From contig JAEWAN010000006.1 of NCBI GenBank assembly GCA_023391625.1, positions 248,001-312,000 of the forward strand: a stretch of 64,000 nucleotides of DNA, in the 5' to 3' direction. Of this stretch, positions 44,312-52,950 are shown in pieces; positions within the stretch are counted from its first letter, which is position 1, and the number at the start of each line of letters is the position of its first letter. The position numbers were made by a program, and so were the translations under genes. This stretch comes from Bacteroidota bacterium (GTDB lineage: Bacteria; Bacteroidota; Bacteroidia; Bacteroidales; Paludibacteraceae). The notes beneath the pieces were generated by a model. That model saw nothing but the letters and a program-made list of their open reading frames with translations, did not search any database and had not been told where the DNA came from.

Positions 44312-44700
44312 ACATCGGTGTTATTTTTCTCTATCAAAATCCCCAGCGCTTTTTTCATACGTTTTTCAATATAGTCAAAGTCCAGCTCTTCATCCGATAT
44401 ATATTGGAACGAAATATTTAATTGCATTCCACTCTGGACACAATGCTCGGTAAGAAGATGTTTATTCAGACGGTATGACTCACGCATCAAACGCTTCAGG
44501 CGGTTACGTTTTACAGCTCGTTTAAAGCGTTTTTTAGGCACACTGACCATTACTTTCACCGGGACACCGTCTTCCCCGCCAACCTGCAAAAAAACGACCC
44601 GCAAAGGATATACAACGAAAGAGCTACCCTCGGCAAAAAGACGTCCTATCTTCTTTTCACCGTATAAATGTTCTGATTTGGGGAACGAGTAACTTTTCAT
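44308..44700 (-). CDS. rnpA: Ribonuclease P protein component
   Basis: Basic protein that binds the RNase P RNA and helps process pre-tRNA 5' ends. The 130 aa carry the RNR motif in [20 protein letters not shown] (about 56-75), and the start [17 protein letters not shown] fits the family. It overlaps yidD by 4 bases. A strong hairpin with U-run lies between hemD and this gene, ending 19 bases before its ATG, so its expression may depend on read-through or on a promoter I cannot see. Confidence 0.94.
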   Translation of the reverse strand: MKSYSFPKSEHLYGEKKIGRLFAEGSSFVVYPLRVVFLQVGGEDGVPVKVMVSVPKKRFKRAVKRNRLKRLMRESYRLNKHLLTEHCVQSGMQLNISFQYISDEELDFDYIEKRMKKALGILIEKNNTDV

Positions 44701-44719
44701 TTTTCACAAGAAAAAAATA

Positions 44720-44757
44720 ATCCCAAAAGTAAGGAAAATATCCAATACTTTTGGGAT
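44720..44757 (-). terminator. Terminator or attenuator between hemD and rnpA
   Basis: 12-bp perfect stem (ATCCCAAAAGTA, 44720-44731, with 44746-44757) and 14-base loop, followed on the minus strand by TATTTTTTTCTTG. It has all the parts of an intrinsic terminator and sits in a gene block that is otherwise co-directional. Confidence 0.8.
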
Positions 44758-44779
44758 AAAACCGATTGTCAAAAAACAA

Positions 44780-45538
44780 TTATTTCTTAGCCTTTTTATT
44801 AATTTCCTTCAGGAAAGTATCCAATGCCATAGTCATGGAAGGAACACCCGGTTTCGGAGCTTCCAAATCAAGACGTAAACCGGCATCGCGAACAGCCTGC
44901 GCTGTAGTAGGTCCAAAAGTTCCAATCTGAATATCTCCCTGTTCAAAATTCGGGAAATTTTTCAGCAAAGAACTGATTCCTACTGGACTAAAGAATATAA
45001 GCATATCATAATCAAACTTTTCATCCGGTCCGAAATCATTACTTACAGTACGATACATAATAGCCTTATCAAACTTAATCTTTGAACCTTCCAAGGCTTT
45101 TGTTGTCTCTTCGTTCTGTACTTCCGATGTTACAAACAAGAACTTTTCATCAGCATGCTTATTAAGCACTGTCACCAAATCGGGCAATTTACCTGTTGGC
45201 GAGAAAAACACTTTTCTTTTCCGATACTGAATATAACGCTGCAAGTACAAAGCGACTGTTTCTGAAATACAAAAATATTTCATTGTTTCCGGAACTGTAA
45301 CCCGCAGTTCTTCACATAAACGGAAAAAATGATCAATACCGTGACGTGAATTAAAAATGATTGCCGTGTAATCCAAAATAGAAATACGTTGAGTCCGGAA
45401 TTCCTTTGCCCCAATAGGATCTACTTTGATGAAAGGACGGAAATCAATCTTTACGTTGTACTTTTCGCTAATATCAAAATAAGGCGATTTTTCAGTTGAC
45501 GGTTTTGGTTGAGAAACCAATATCTTCTTAATTTTCAA
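44780..45538 (-). CDS. hemD: Uroporphyrinogen-III synthase
   Basis: Predicted to cyclise hydroxymethylbilane with inversion of ring D, in the heme/cobalamin precursor route. The 252 aa are weakly conserved, as is normal for HemD. Two alpha/beta subdomains are visible, with a TAIIFNSRHGIDHFFRLCEE stretch and the family-like FFSPVGISSLLKNFP and IGTFGPTTAQAVRDAGLR near the C-terminus. It lies between DUF4271 and rnpA, a conserved Bacteroidota order. The C-terminal Lys-rich tail is short. No other heme genes are close. Confidence 0.88.
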   Translation of the reverse strand: MKIKKILVSQPKPSTEKSPYFDISEKYNVKIDFRPFIKVDPIGAKEFRTQRISILDYTAIIFNSRHGIDHFFRLCEELRVTVPETMKYFCISETVALYLQRYIQYRKRKVFFSPTGKLPDLVTVLNKHADEKFLFVTSEVQNEETTKALEGSKIKFDKAIMYRTVSNDFGPDEKFDYDMLIFFSPVGISSLLKNFPNFEQGDIQIGTFGPTTAQAVRDAGLRLDLEAPKPGVPSMTMALDTFLKEINKKAKK

Positions 45539-45565
45539 CTTGATAATTTTTTTGAATGAAACAAT

Positions 45566-46351
45566 TTATAATATCAATTGATAAACCCGAAACAATGCCA
45601 CGACAGGCAAAATTTCAAGCGTGCAAAGATACAACAATATGTAAAAACTATCTAACAATTTTGATAAAAATATCTGAAATAACTTAAAAACGACGAAGAT
45701 ACATAGAGAAATCAGGACACCCAAAAGCACTATTTCCACGATTTTTACCACAGAAGGGATAGCATAAATATTCATCACCAATAGGCCGAAAAGAACAATT
45801 CCAGTCAAAACAACCAGGTACATAAAATTCTTTTTAGCAACCACCATGACCTTCGGGTCAAAAAACACATAACCCAAAAGACTTATGGACAGAAACTTAA
45901 ACAGGAAAAAAGAAACTGTGGCCAGTAAAAAATACAGAAACTTCTTAAAAACAAAAGGATTATCCGGTGCAGGGTCATATAATATGAAATAGGCATAAAG
46001 ACTGATTACGCAAAAAGAGAAGATTATAAATAAAATATAAAAACGGGAATCGTTAGCCGTAGAATTGCTAAAAATACTGGAACGCTCCTTCACACGGAAT
46101 AATGTCTTAATATCTTCACTAAAAAAACCGGGAGTCATACGCACAGCAAAAACAAACAACAAAAATAAACCTGCAAGCAGAATAAACACCCAGTTCTGAT
46201 TCTGGGGGTACAATACAGGTGCTAAACCGTCGTATCCAGAGAAAAAAGCAGGCAAAACCACAGCCAACGAGTCTGCACAATCCGGCAAAGAATCGGTAAC
46301 TGCAGGCTGTACCACGGCATTTCCTAAAAAAAGAACAGAATCGCTATACAT
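45566..46351 (-). CDS. DUF4271 multi-span membrane protein
   Basis: Unknown function. I use the ATG at 46351 (261 aa, MYSDSVLFLG); a TTG two codons upstream lies inside a TAnnTTTG box. A polar N-terminal region (about 50 residues) is followed by a first span (about NWVFILLAGLFLLFVFAV). Six or seven further spans continue to the C-terminus. Its constant place directly upstream of hemD in Bacteroidota suggests a role in tetrapyrrole or envelope handling, but this is only context. The spacing to the hemD ATG is 27 bases. Confidence 0.78.
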   Translation of the reverse strand: MYSDSVLFLGNAVVQPAVTDSLPDCADSLAVVLPAFFSGYDGLAPVLYPQNQNWVFILLAGLFLLFVFAVRMTPGFFSEDIKTLFRVKERSSIFSNSTANDSRFYILFIIFSFCVISLYAYFILYDPAPDNPFVFKKFLYFLLATVSFFLFKFLSISLLGYVFFDPKVMVVAKKNFMYLVVLTGIVLFGLLVMNIYAIPSVVKIVEIVLLGVLISLCIFVVFKLFQIFLSKLLDSFYILLYLCTLEILPVVALFRVYQLIL

Positions 46352-46354
46352 TGA

Positions 46355-46362
46355 CAAACATA
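46355..46362 (-). promoter_or_regulatory. -7-like box overlapping the DUF4271 start region
   Basis: TATGTTTG on the minus strand (TAnnTTTG) ends 3 bases before the ATG and begins 4 bases after the LOG-gene stop codon. If used, transcription would start at the ATG itself. It could also be a chance match inside a LOG-DUF4271 operon. Confidence 0.45.
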
Positions 46363-46366
46363 GTTT

Positions 46367-46957
46367 TTACATCGCTGCAAATTTGCGACAATTCTCATCC
46401 CATTCCAAAGAATTTCTCAAAGCAGGAATCACATCATTCACATCATCCACAACCATCCACATATCCAAGTGTTTACTGCGCATAAATTTATTATCCACAG
46501 TTTTCTTCATCATATCAAGCAAAGGAGTATAATAATTATTCACATTCACTATGACGATAGGTTTATTTATCAATCCCAACTGTTTCCAGGTAATAACCTC
46601 AAGCAGCTCTTCCATAGTTCCTACTCCACCGGGCAAGGCAATAAGCGCATCGGCCATTGCAGACATTTTTTCCTTTCGTTCATGCATGGATTCCACAACT
46701 AAAAGTTCCGAAAGATTCGGATGAAACCAGTTCTCATCATACATAAAACGGGGAATGATTCCCAACACCGTACCTCCATATCTGAGGGTACTGTCAGCCA
46801 ACTGTCCCATAAGCCCCACAGCACCCGCACCATAAACCAGGCTGACATGCTCTGAAGCCAAAATTTGTCCCAATTTATCGGCTGCACGGAAAAAATCCGA
46901 TGCTGCCTGGCTGCTGGAACCGCAATACACACAAACGGATTGAAACGACTTACTCAT
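46367..46957 (-). CDS. LOG family protein (TIGR00730-type Rossmann fold)
   Basis: 196 aa of the LOG family, which hydrolyses nucleoside 5'-monophosphates to base and ribose-5-phosphate (first known for activating cytokinins). The catalytic signature PGGVGTMEE (109-117) is intact and is preceded by MHERKEKM. The first motif reads GAGAVGLMG (43-51) instead of the usual GGGxxGLMG. It ends 15 bases before the DUF4271 start and has a promoter box 8 bases before its own ATG. Confidence 0.88.
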   Translation of the reverse strand: MSKSFQSVCVYCGSSSQAASDFFRAADKLGQILASEHVSLVYGAGAVGLMGQLADSTLRYGGTVLGIIPRFMYDENWFHPNLSELLVVESMHERKEKMSAMADALIALPGGVGTMEELLEVITWKQLGLINKPIVIVNVNNYYTPLLDMMKKTVDNKFMRSKHLDMWMVVDDVNDVIPALRNSLEWDENCRKFAAM

Positions 46958-46965
46958 AACGAATA

Positions 46966-46973
46966 CAAAAATA
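46966..46973 (-). promoter_or_regulatory. -7 box of the LOG gene, close to start
   Basis: TATTTTTG on the minus strand ends 8 bases before the ATG, so the leader should be only a few bases. Confidence 0.65.
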
Positions 46974-47000
46974 CATTTTCTTTTTTACTGAATAAAAATA

Positions 47001-47032
47001 AAAGACGCAACTAATTAATTAGTTACGTCTTT
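47001..47032 (-). terminator. Terminator after the argD-like gene
   Basis: AAAGACG and CGTCTTT arms enclose a perfect 16-base palindrome (AACTAATTAATTAGTT), with one unpaired base on each side. Runs of A and T at the ends allow function in either direction. It separates argD from the LOG gene promoter. Confidence 0.8.
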
Positions 47033-47058
47033 TTTATCTGGTAATTAAGAATAAATCA

Positions 47059-48180
47059 CTATAATAAATCTTTTAGAGCCTCAAGGAAACAGTCAGCATC
47101 TGCTTTAGAAAGACATAACGGAGGCAACAAACGAATAACATTTGTCCCACTCACTCCGGTAAAGATATGTTTTTCAAACAACAGTTTACTACGTAATTCT
47201 TTTACCGGCTTTTCAAACTCAAGACCTATCATCAGCCCCAACCCTCTCACATCTTTAATCTGAGGAATTTGTTTCAGTTCTTTCATCAAATAATCACCTA
47301 TGGTTGCTGCATTTTCAACCAAACGTTCTACTTTGATAATATCCAGTACTGCAGCAGAAGCGGCGCAGGCAAGATGATTACCACCGAACGTAGTACCCAA
47401 CATACCATAAACAGGTTTAAACATCGGACTGATCAGGACTCCTGCAACAGGGAACCCGTTACCCATCCCTTTAGCTACAGTTATTATATCAGGCCGTATA
47501 TCGGCATATTGGTGAGCAAAGAATTTACCGCTACGTCCATATCCAGACTGTATTTCATCCAAAATCAAAACAGTGCCGGTTTCTTTACAAACCTTGCTCA
47601 ATTCCTGAAGAAACTCTACTTGGGGAATCTGAATGCCTCCCACTCCCTGGATACCTTCTATAATTACAGCGCATACATCTTCGTTTTTCAATGATTTCTT
47701 TACCTTCTCAATATCATTCAAAGGAATAAACTCCACATCAAGTCCCTGGTTCACAGGAGCTACAATCTTTTCATTATCCGTTACCCTTACCGCAGCAGAA
47801 GTACGTCCGTGGAAACTTTTACCAAAAGCCACTACTTTTTTTCTTCCCGTGTGAAAAGAAGCCAGTTTCAAGGCATTCTCATTAGCTTCCGCACCGGAAT
47901 TAATCATAAACAAAGAATAATCATCATAGCCGGATATCTCACCCAGTTTCTCAGCCACTTCAACCTGAAGATTATTTATCACTGAATTTGAATAAAAAAC
48001 CAGGTTATGAAGTTGTCCTTCAACCTTCTGCACATAATAAGGCTGCGAATGTCCTATAGAGATAACAGCATGACCTCCATACAAATCAAGATACTCCGTA
48101 TTATTAGTATCATATATCTTACAACCCTCTCCCCGCACGATTTCAATATCGAACAAAGGATATACATCAAAAAGTTTCAT
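47059..48180 (-). CDS. argD: Ornithine-type aminotransferase (ArgD family, class III)
   Basis: PLP enzyme of arginine synthesis that transaminates an N-acylated glutamate semialdehyde to N-acyl-ornithine. The 373 aa show the class III signature LILDEIQSGYGRSGKFFAHQ and AKGMGNGFPVAGVL with the PLP Lys. They also show NSGAEANENALKLA (about 107-120) for phosphate binding. In Bacteroides the pathway is known to use N-succinyl rather than N-acetyl intermediates, so the likely substrate is the succinyl form. No other arg genes flank it here, which is unusual for argD and leaves room for a related aminotransferase role. Promoter box 25 bases upstream. Confidence 0.87.
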   Translation of the reverse strand: MKLFDVYPLFDIEIVRGEGCKIYDTNNTEYLDLYGGHAVISIGHSQPYYVQKVEGQLHNLVFYSNSVINNLQVEVAEKLGEISGYDDYSLFMINSGAEANENALKLASFHTGRKKVVAFGKSFHGRTSAAVRVTDNEKIVAPVNQGLDVEFIPLNDIEKVKKSLKNEDVCAVIIEGIQGVGGIQIPQVEFLQELSKVCKETGTVLILDEIQSGYGRSGKFFAHQYADIRPDIITVAKGMGNGFPVAGVLISPMFKPVYGMLGTTFGGNHLACAASAAVLDIIKVERLVENAATIGDYLMKELKQIPQIKDVRGLGLMIGLEFEKPVKELRSKLLFEKHIFTGVSGTNVIRLLPPLCLSKADADCFLEALKDLL

Positions 48181-48205
48181 TTCCGTAATATATAATTTAA
48201 ATAGA

Positions 48206-48213
48206 CAAATTTA
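48206..48213 (-). promoter_or_regulatory. -7 box of the argD-like gene
   Basis: TAAATTTG on the minus strand, 25 bases before the ATG at 48180. Confidence 0.65.
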
Positions 48214-48229
48214 ATAAACAAATAAACAT

Positions 48230-49183
48230 TTAACCGATGACATTCCTAATCATCCAAGTTAAATATGCTGCATATATAAGCAGCAACAACAACCCCTCCC
48301 ATCGTTTTATTTCATGCCTTTTATTCGTCAGAACAAATAAAAGTACCAACAGGCTGCCTAAAGCAGTAATCAGTAAATCCGGCCCCATATTATTATAAGC
48401 AGGCAATGGGCGTATTGTTGCGCTACAAGCCAGAACAAAGAAAATATTGAAGATGTTGGAACCTACAACATTTCCGAGCGCAATGTCGGAATTTTTTTTG
48501 ATTGCTGCAACTACCGACGTCGCTAATTCCGGCAAAGAAGTGCCTAAGGCCACGATTGTCAACCCGATGATAGCCTGACTGATTCCTAAACTTTCAGCTA
48601 TATTCGTGGCACTCTTCACAATCAGCTGTCCTCCGAGAACCAACATTACAAGCCCTCCAAGAATCAGAGAAACAGCTCCCCAGATACTTTTAGCTTTTTG
48701 CGGTTGTTCTGCAACATCCACATCCGGAACTTCTTTAATTGTTTTCGTCTTACGTACAGTCCTATACATAAACAATATAAAAAACGCCAGAAGAACAAGA
48801 CCGTCAATTCGTGAAAGTGAGCTGTCGAACCAGGCCAAAGCAAATAGCAGAAGCGGACCCAATATATTAAGCGGAATATCGAAACGTCTGGAACTTAGCT
48901 GCGACTTAACCGGATAAAACAAAGCTGTTGCCCCCAAGATAACATAGGTATTAATCATATTACTCCCAATTATATTGGTCAAAGCAATATCTGTTTGTCC
49001 GGACAGAGCCGCAACCAGGTTTACCACAAGCTCCGGAGCAGAAGTTCCAAAAGCCACAATAGTAAGTCCTATGACAAGGTCTGAAACCTTAAACCTCCTG
49101 GCCAGGCCTACAGAGCCATCCACCAGAAAATTAGCACCAACTATAAGCAAAAAGAAACCTATTACAATCAATAAATAGTCCAT
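48230..49183 (-). CDS. Calcium/sodium antiporter (CaCA, YrbG-like)
   Basis: 317-aa membrane exchanger with two inverted halves. Each half carries an alpha repeat: AFGTSAPELVVNLVAALSG with GSNMINTYVILG in the first, and ALGTSLPELATSVVAAIKK with GSNIFNIFFVLA in the second. The conserved acidic Glu residues in both are kept. About ten spans; a short charged loop (about 145-165) separates the halves. It exchanges Ca2+ for Na+ or H+. The gene stands alone between argD and the terminator at 49202-49250. Confidence 0.93.
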   Translation of the reverse strand: MDYLLIVIGFFLLIVGANFLVDGSVGLARRFKVSDLVIGLTIVAFGTSAPELVVNLVAALSGQTDIALTNIIGSNMINTYVILGATALFYPVKSQLSSRRFDIPLNILGPLLLFALAWFDSSLSRIDGLVLLAFFILFMYRTVRKTKTIKEVPDVDVAEQPQKAKSIWGAVSLILGGLVMLVLGGQLIVKSATNIAESLGISQAIIGLTIVALGTSLPELATSVVAAIKKNSDIALGNVVGSNIFNIFFVLACSATIRPLPAYNNMGPDLLITALGSLLVLLFVLTNKRHEIKRWEGLLLLLIYAAYLTWMIRNVIG

Positions 49184-49201
49184 CTTGTATATTTATATAA
49201 A

Positions 49202-49250
49202 AAAAGATCCAAACTCAATTAGCATATATATAATCAAGTTTGGCTCTTTT
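49202..49250 (-). terminator. Terminator between the Na/Pi and Ca/Na transporter genes
   Basis: Arms 49202-49215 and 49237-49250 pair over 13 of 14 positions (CCAAACT/AGTTTGG core) with a 21-base A/T loop, and T-runs on both sides. It ends the Na/Pi cotransporter transcript on the minus strand. Confidence 0.7.
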
Positions 49251-49269
49251 TTGTTTATGTCAAATTCAA

Positions 49270-50967
49270 TTAATTATATTCTCCTTCGTTCAGTGCCTGT
49301 ACTACATTGATAATATAATCACCCATTTTTTCACACTCTCCAATGATATCCATATAGGTTATACTTGCCTGATAATCATACTTTTGTTCTTTAACATCCG
49401 CAACATTCTGGAGTTTCAACTGATTTCTGAAATTGTTTATTTCATTTTCCAGGTTTTCAGAACGATTGTAATCATCATCGCTTACCCCTTGATCTGCCAC
49501 CAGTACCTTTTTCATCTGTACCAATGCTTCTATCACAAGATTCCACATCAACTGAATATTGGCGTCCATCTCTGTGGTATATACGGAATTGTCATCCCGC
49601 TTACGCATAATGGTACGTGCCAAATTATAACAACTGTCACCCACACTTTCAATTTCGGAAACAACCCTCAGCATAGATTGCAATTCATGTTTTCCGTTTT
49701 CACTCAAACGACCTTCCGCAACATGTGTCAAATAATCGGCAATTTCCACCTCCATCCGGTCGCTGATATTTTCGTATTTCTGGATGCGGCTGAACATTTT
49801 CACAAAATCATTCTCATTTTGTTCCACATACAAGTCGCGAACCAGCTTAAACATACGTTCTGTACGTTCGCTATAAACTATAATTTCTTTTTTAGCCTGC
49901 AACAAAGACAATTCGGAAGTAGACAACATACCTGTTGATATATATTTCAGCTGGAACTCTTCATCAGTTTCCTTTTGAGGAATCAAATAGGTAACCACCC
50001 GCGCTATCACTTTCACAAACCAGATCATGATAAACGTATTGATCAGGTTAAACATCGTATGGAAAAGAGAAAGAGAATAAGATGTAACAACTTGCGGATC
50101 AGTACTTTCCAAATCAATCAACGAATCCACCATCCAACTGATCATCCGGATAAACGGGTAGAAGAAAATCAACATCCAGATAACACCGAACACATTAAAA
50201 ACGAGGTGCGCCAACGCCGCTCTCTTAGCCGAGATATTAGCAGGCAAAGCTGCGATATTAGCCGTTACTGTTGTACCTATATTTTCTCCCAAAACCATAG
50301 CCGCTCCGAGTTCATAAGGTATCCACCCTTTAGCACACATAATCAACGTAATGGCCATCGTTGCACTGGAGGACTGAACAACAACCGTCAATATCGTACC
50401 TACCAAAAGGAAAATCAAAACTGAACCAAAACCCAAATCCGTATATCGTTGAAGGAACGAAAGCATCTCCGGATTTGACTGCAAATCCGGAACCGAATTC
50501 TTTAGCAGTTCAAGACCCATAAACAAAAACGCAAATCCCATGATAAATTCTCCGATGGATTTGCGTTTACTTTTTGCCGAAAAGATAAATGGTATGGCAA
50601 CCGCCATTAAGGGCAAGGCGTAAGCTGCAATACTAACCTTGAATCCTAAAAGGGATATAATCCACGCTGTAACCGTAGTCCCGATGTTCGCACCCATTAT
50701 CACCGTAATAGCCTGGACCAAAGAGAGCAACCCGGCATTCACGAAACTCACAACCATCACCGTTGTAGCCGAAGAAGATTGTATCAGGGCTGTGACAAGC
50801 AAACCGGTAAAAACACCCATTACACGGTTTTTAGTCATTGCCGTAAGAATGGAACGAAGTTTATTACCTGCCATTTTCTGGAGCCCTTCACTCATAATTT
50901 TCATCCCATACAGGAAGAGAGCAAGAGCACCAATCAACGTTAAAAAATCCCAAAAAGAATAATCCAT
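49270..50967 (-). CDS. Na/Pi cotransporter family protein with PhoU-like domain
   Basis: 565 aa. The N-terminal half (about 1-320) holds the two NptA/type II Na/Pi repeats with the hallmark QSSSAT motifs (ALIQSSSATTVMVV and VVVQSSSATMAITL) among eight or more spans. The C-terminal part (about 345-550) is cytosolic and helical, like PhoU, with a long coiled-coil pattern. Such proteins take up inorganic phosphate with Na+ or control phosphate flux. The promoter box lies 27 bases upstream. Confidence 0.92.
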   Translation of the reverse strand: MDYSFWDFLTLIGALALFLYGMKIMSEGLQKMAGNKLRSILTAMTKNRVMGVFTGLLVTALIQSSSATTVMVVSFVNAGLLSLVQAITVIMGANIGTTVTAWIISLLGFKVSIAAYALPLMAVAIPFIFSAKSKRKSIGEFIMGFAFLFMGLELLKNSVPDLQSNPEMLSFLQRYTDLGFGSVLIFLLVGTILTVVVQSSSATMAITLIMCAKGWIPYELGAAMVLGENIGTTVTANIAALPANISAKRAALAHLVFNVFGVIWMLIFFYPFIRMISWMVDSLIDLESTDPQVVTSYSLSLFHTMFNLINTFIMIWFVKVIARVVTYLIPQKETDEEFQLKYISTGMLSTSELSLLQAKKEIIVYSERTERMFKLVRDLYVEQNENDFVKMFSRIQKYENISDRMEVEIADYLTHVAEGRLSENGKHELQSMLRVVSEIESVGDSCYNLARTIMRKRDDNSVYTTEMDANIQLMWNLVIEALVQMKKVLVADQGVSDDDYNRSENLENEINNFRNQLKLQNVADVKEQKYDYQASITYMDIIGECEKMGDYIINVVQALNEGEYN

Positions 50968-50994
50968 TATTTATAGTTATTTAAAAATTACCTG

Positions 50995-51002
50995 CAAATT
51001 TA
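50995..51002 (-). promoter_or_regulatory. -7 box of the Na/Pi transporter gene
   Basis: TAAATTTG on the minus strand, 27 bases before the ATG. The region 50968-51276 (309 bases) between the divergent genes holds only this and the plus-strand box at 51222-51229; no other feature is apparent. Confidence 0.65.
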
Positions 51003-51221
51003 ATCGAAAAAATAAATAAAACAAGCGTATAATTAGTTAATTCACTTCCAGTTAACTACAAGTTCAGGAAAACTTTTCCGAAATAAAAAATAAGCAGCTT
51101 ATAATCAACCGAATAAAAACAAATAAAATTTATACATTTCAGAACCAAATAAGCGGACAAGCGTTATTCTTATATAAGGGCTCTTTCTTCCAGCATGAAC
51201 TTGCCCGACAAAAAAATAATG

Positions 51222-51229
51222 TAACTTTG
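51222..51229 (+). promoter_or_regulatory. -7 box of the TGS-like/uridine kinase gene
   Basis: TAACTTTG with a TTG at 51201-51203, 18 bases upstream, close to the expected spacing. The leader is about 43 bases. Confidence 0.65.
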
Positions 51230-51276
51230 TGGAAGCAGCAAAATACACATAACTTCCAAACAAACTTTTATAATTT

Positions 51277-52950
51277 ATGCCACAGGAAAAAACAGTAAGA
51301 ATATATTGTAAGAACACCCAGTCTTACCACGATTACCCACTTGGGACATCACTCCTAGAAATATACCAGGATCTCAAAATTGAGCTGAAATACCAACTCG
51401 TGGCAGCACGGGTAAACTACAAAGTAGAAGATCTGAAATTTCTCATATTCAAACCGAAGGATATTGAATTTATAGATATAAGTATTCCTTCCGGAATGCG
51501 GGTATATGTACGTACATTGAGCATGGTGTTGGCTAAAGCCATAAAAGAGCTCTATCCACAGGCTGTTCTTCACATAGAACATCCCATTTCCAAAGGTTAC
51601 TATTGTACCATAGAAAACCTGAACGAGCCTCTGACACTGAAAGTCATTGAAAAAATCAAGGCTCGCATTGCAAAAATCATTTCGCAAAAGAAACAAATAC
51701 ATTGTGAAGAAAAACAAGCCAGGGAAGTTATCAAACTTTTCAAAGATGCCGGACAAGACCACCAGGCGGCTCTTTTTGAAACACTGGGACACCCTTATAT
51801 CCGTTACTTCCGTATAGATGACTATATCGACTATTATACCGGGGTATTAATGCCTTCCACTGATTATTTAGATATTTATGATCTATTACTGTATTATGAC
51901 GGATTTTTATTGCGGGTTCCGGACCGGTCGCACCCCGTACGTTTAGAAGAAGTTACCCCCCAACCTAAGATGTACGACATCTTCAATGAATACGTAGGTT
52001 GGAACAAAATCATGAAGATCAATACAGTGGCCGACTTTAATGCGTTATGCCGTAACCAGCAATCATTTAACCTGATTAAAGTGACCGAAGCGCTTCAAGA
52101 GAAAAAGATTGCCTCTATTGCCGATATGATTGCCCAGCATGACGAGAAAGTACGTTTTGTCCTGATATCAGGCCCTTCTTCCTCCGGAAAAACAACCTTT
52201 AGCAAAAGGTTGTCCGTACAACTAACAGTATGCAAACTAAAACCTGTTCCTTTGTCGCTGGACAACTATTTTGTAGACAGGGAACATACGCCAAAAGACG
52301 AAAACGGCAACTGGGACTTTGAACATGTAAATGCACTGGATTTAGAACTATTCAACAAGCATTTGCAGCAGCTGCTTGCAGGAGAAGAAGTGGAACTTCC
52401 ATACTTCAATTTCACGGAAGGAAGACGGACATACCGGGGCGATAAACTGAAATTAGACAAGGACAGTATCCTTATTATAGAAGGGATTCATGCCTTAAAC
52501 CCTGTATTAATAAAAGATATCCCGATAGAAACGACCTTTAAAATCTACGTGTCTGCACTAACCACCATTTCAATAGACAATCATAACTGGATACCAACTA
52601 CAGACACCCGTTTATTACGAAGAATCATCCGGGACTACCGTTACCGGAATTATTCCGCACAAGAGACTATTTCCCGTTGGGACAGCGTACGTAAAGGAGA
52701 AGAAAAATGGATATTCCCTTACCAGGAAAATGCGGACGTAATGTTTAACTCCGCCCTCTTGTTTGAATTGGCCGTATTAAAGAGACACGCTGAACCCATT
52801 CTGCTGGAAGTGCCTAAATACTGCGATGAATACACCGAAGCACACAGATTGCTAAAATTCCTCAGTTACTTTGTATCCATTCCGGACAGAGAAATTCCAC
52901 CCACTTCTTTATTAAGAGAATTTGTAGGAGGAAGCAGTTTCAGGTATTAA
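51277..52950 (+). CDS. Nucleoside (uridine-type) kinase with N-terminal ThrRS-like TGS region
   Basis: 557 aa. The first 65 or so residues resemble a TGS domain, and residues about 70-250 resemble the second additional domain of threonyl-tRNA synthetase, with ISKGYYCTI and HPYIRYFRIDDYIDYYTG. The last part (about 280-500) is a phosphoribulokinase/uridine-kinase domain with the P-loop ISGPSSSGKTTFSKRL, the LDNYFVDRE acidic box, and EGIHALNP. It should phosphorylate a nucleoside or related compound with ATP. The HxxxH-type editing residues of true ThrRS are not apparent, so the N-terminus is probably regulatory or RNA-sensing. It is a single gene with its own promoter and terminator. Confidence 0.85.
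   Translation: MPQEKTVRIYCKNTQSYHDYPLGTSLLEIYQDLKIELKYQLVAARVNYKVEDLKFLIFKPKDIEFIDISIPSGMRVYVRTLSMVLAKAIKELYPQAVLHIEHPISKGYYCTIENLNEPLTLKVIEKIKARIAKIISQKKQIHCEEKQAREVIKLFKDAGQDHQAALFETLGHPYIRYFRIDDYIDYYTGVLMPSTDYLDIYDLLLYYDGFLLRVPDRSHPVRLEEVTPQPKMYDIFNEYVGWNKIMKINTVADFNALCRNQQSFNLIKVTEALQEKKIASIADMIAQHDEKVRFVLISGPSSSGKTTFSKRLSVQLTVCKLKPVPLSLDNYFVDREHTPKDENGNWDFEHVNALDLELFNKHLQQLLAGEEVELPYFNFTEGRRTYRGDKLKLDKDSILIIEGIHALNPVLIKDIPIETTFKIYVSALTTISIDNHNWIPTTDTRLLRRIIRDYRYRNYSAQETISRWDSVRKGEEKWIFPYQENADVMFNSALLFELAVLKRHAEPILLEVPKYCDEYTEAHRLLKFLSYFVSIPDREIPPTSLLREFVGGSSFRY

Noticed and set aside
49240..49938. 232-codon plus-strand frame
   Set aside because: Antisense to the PhoU-like part of the Na/Pi transporter and crosses its terminator; His/Phe-rich shadow.
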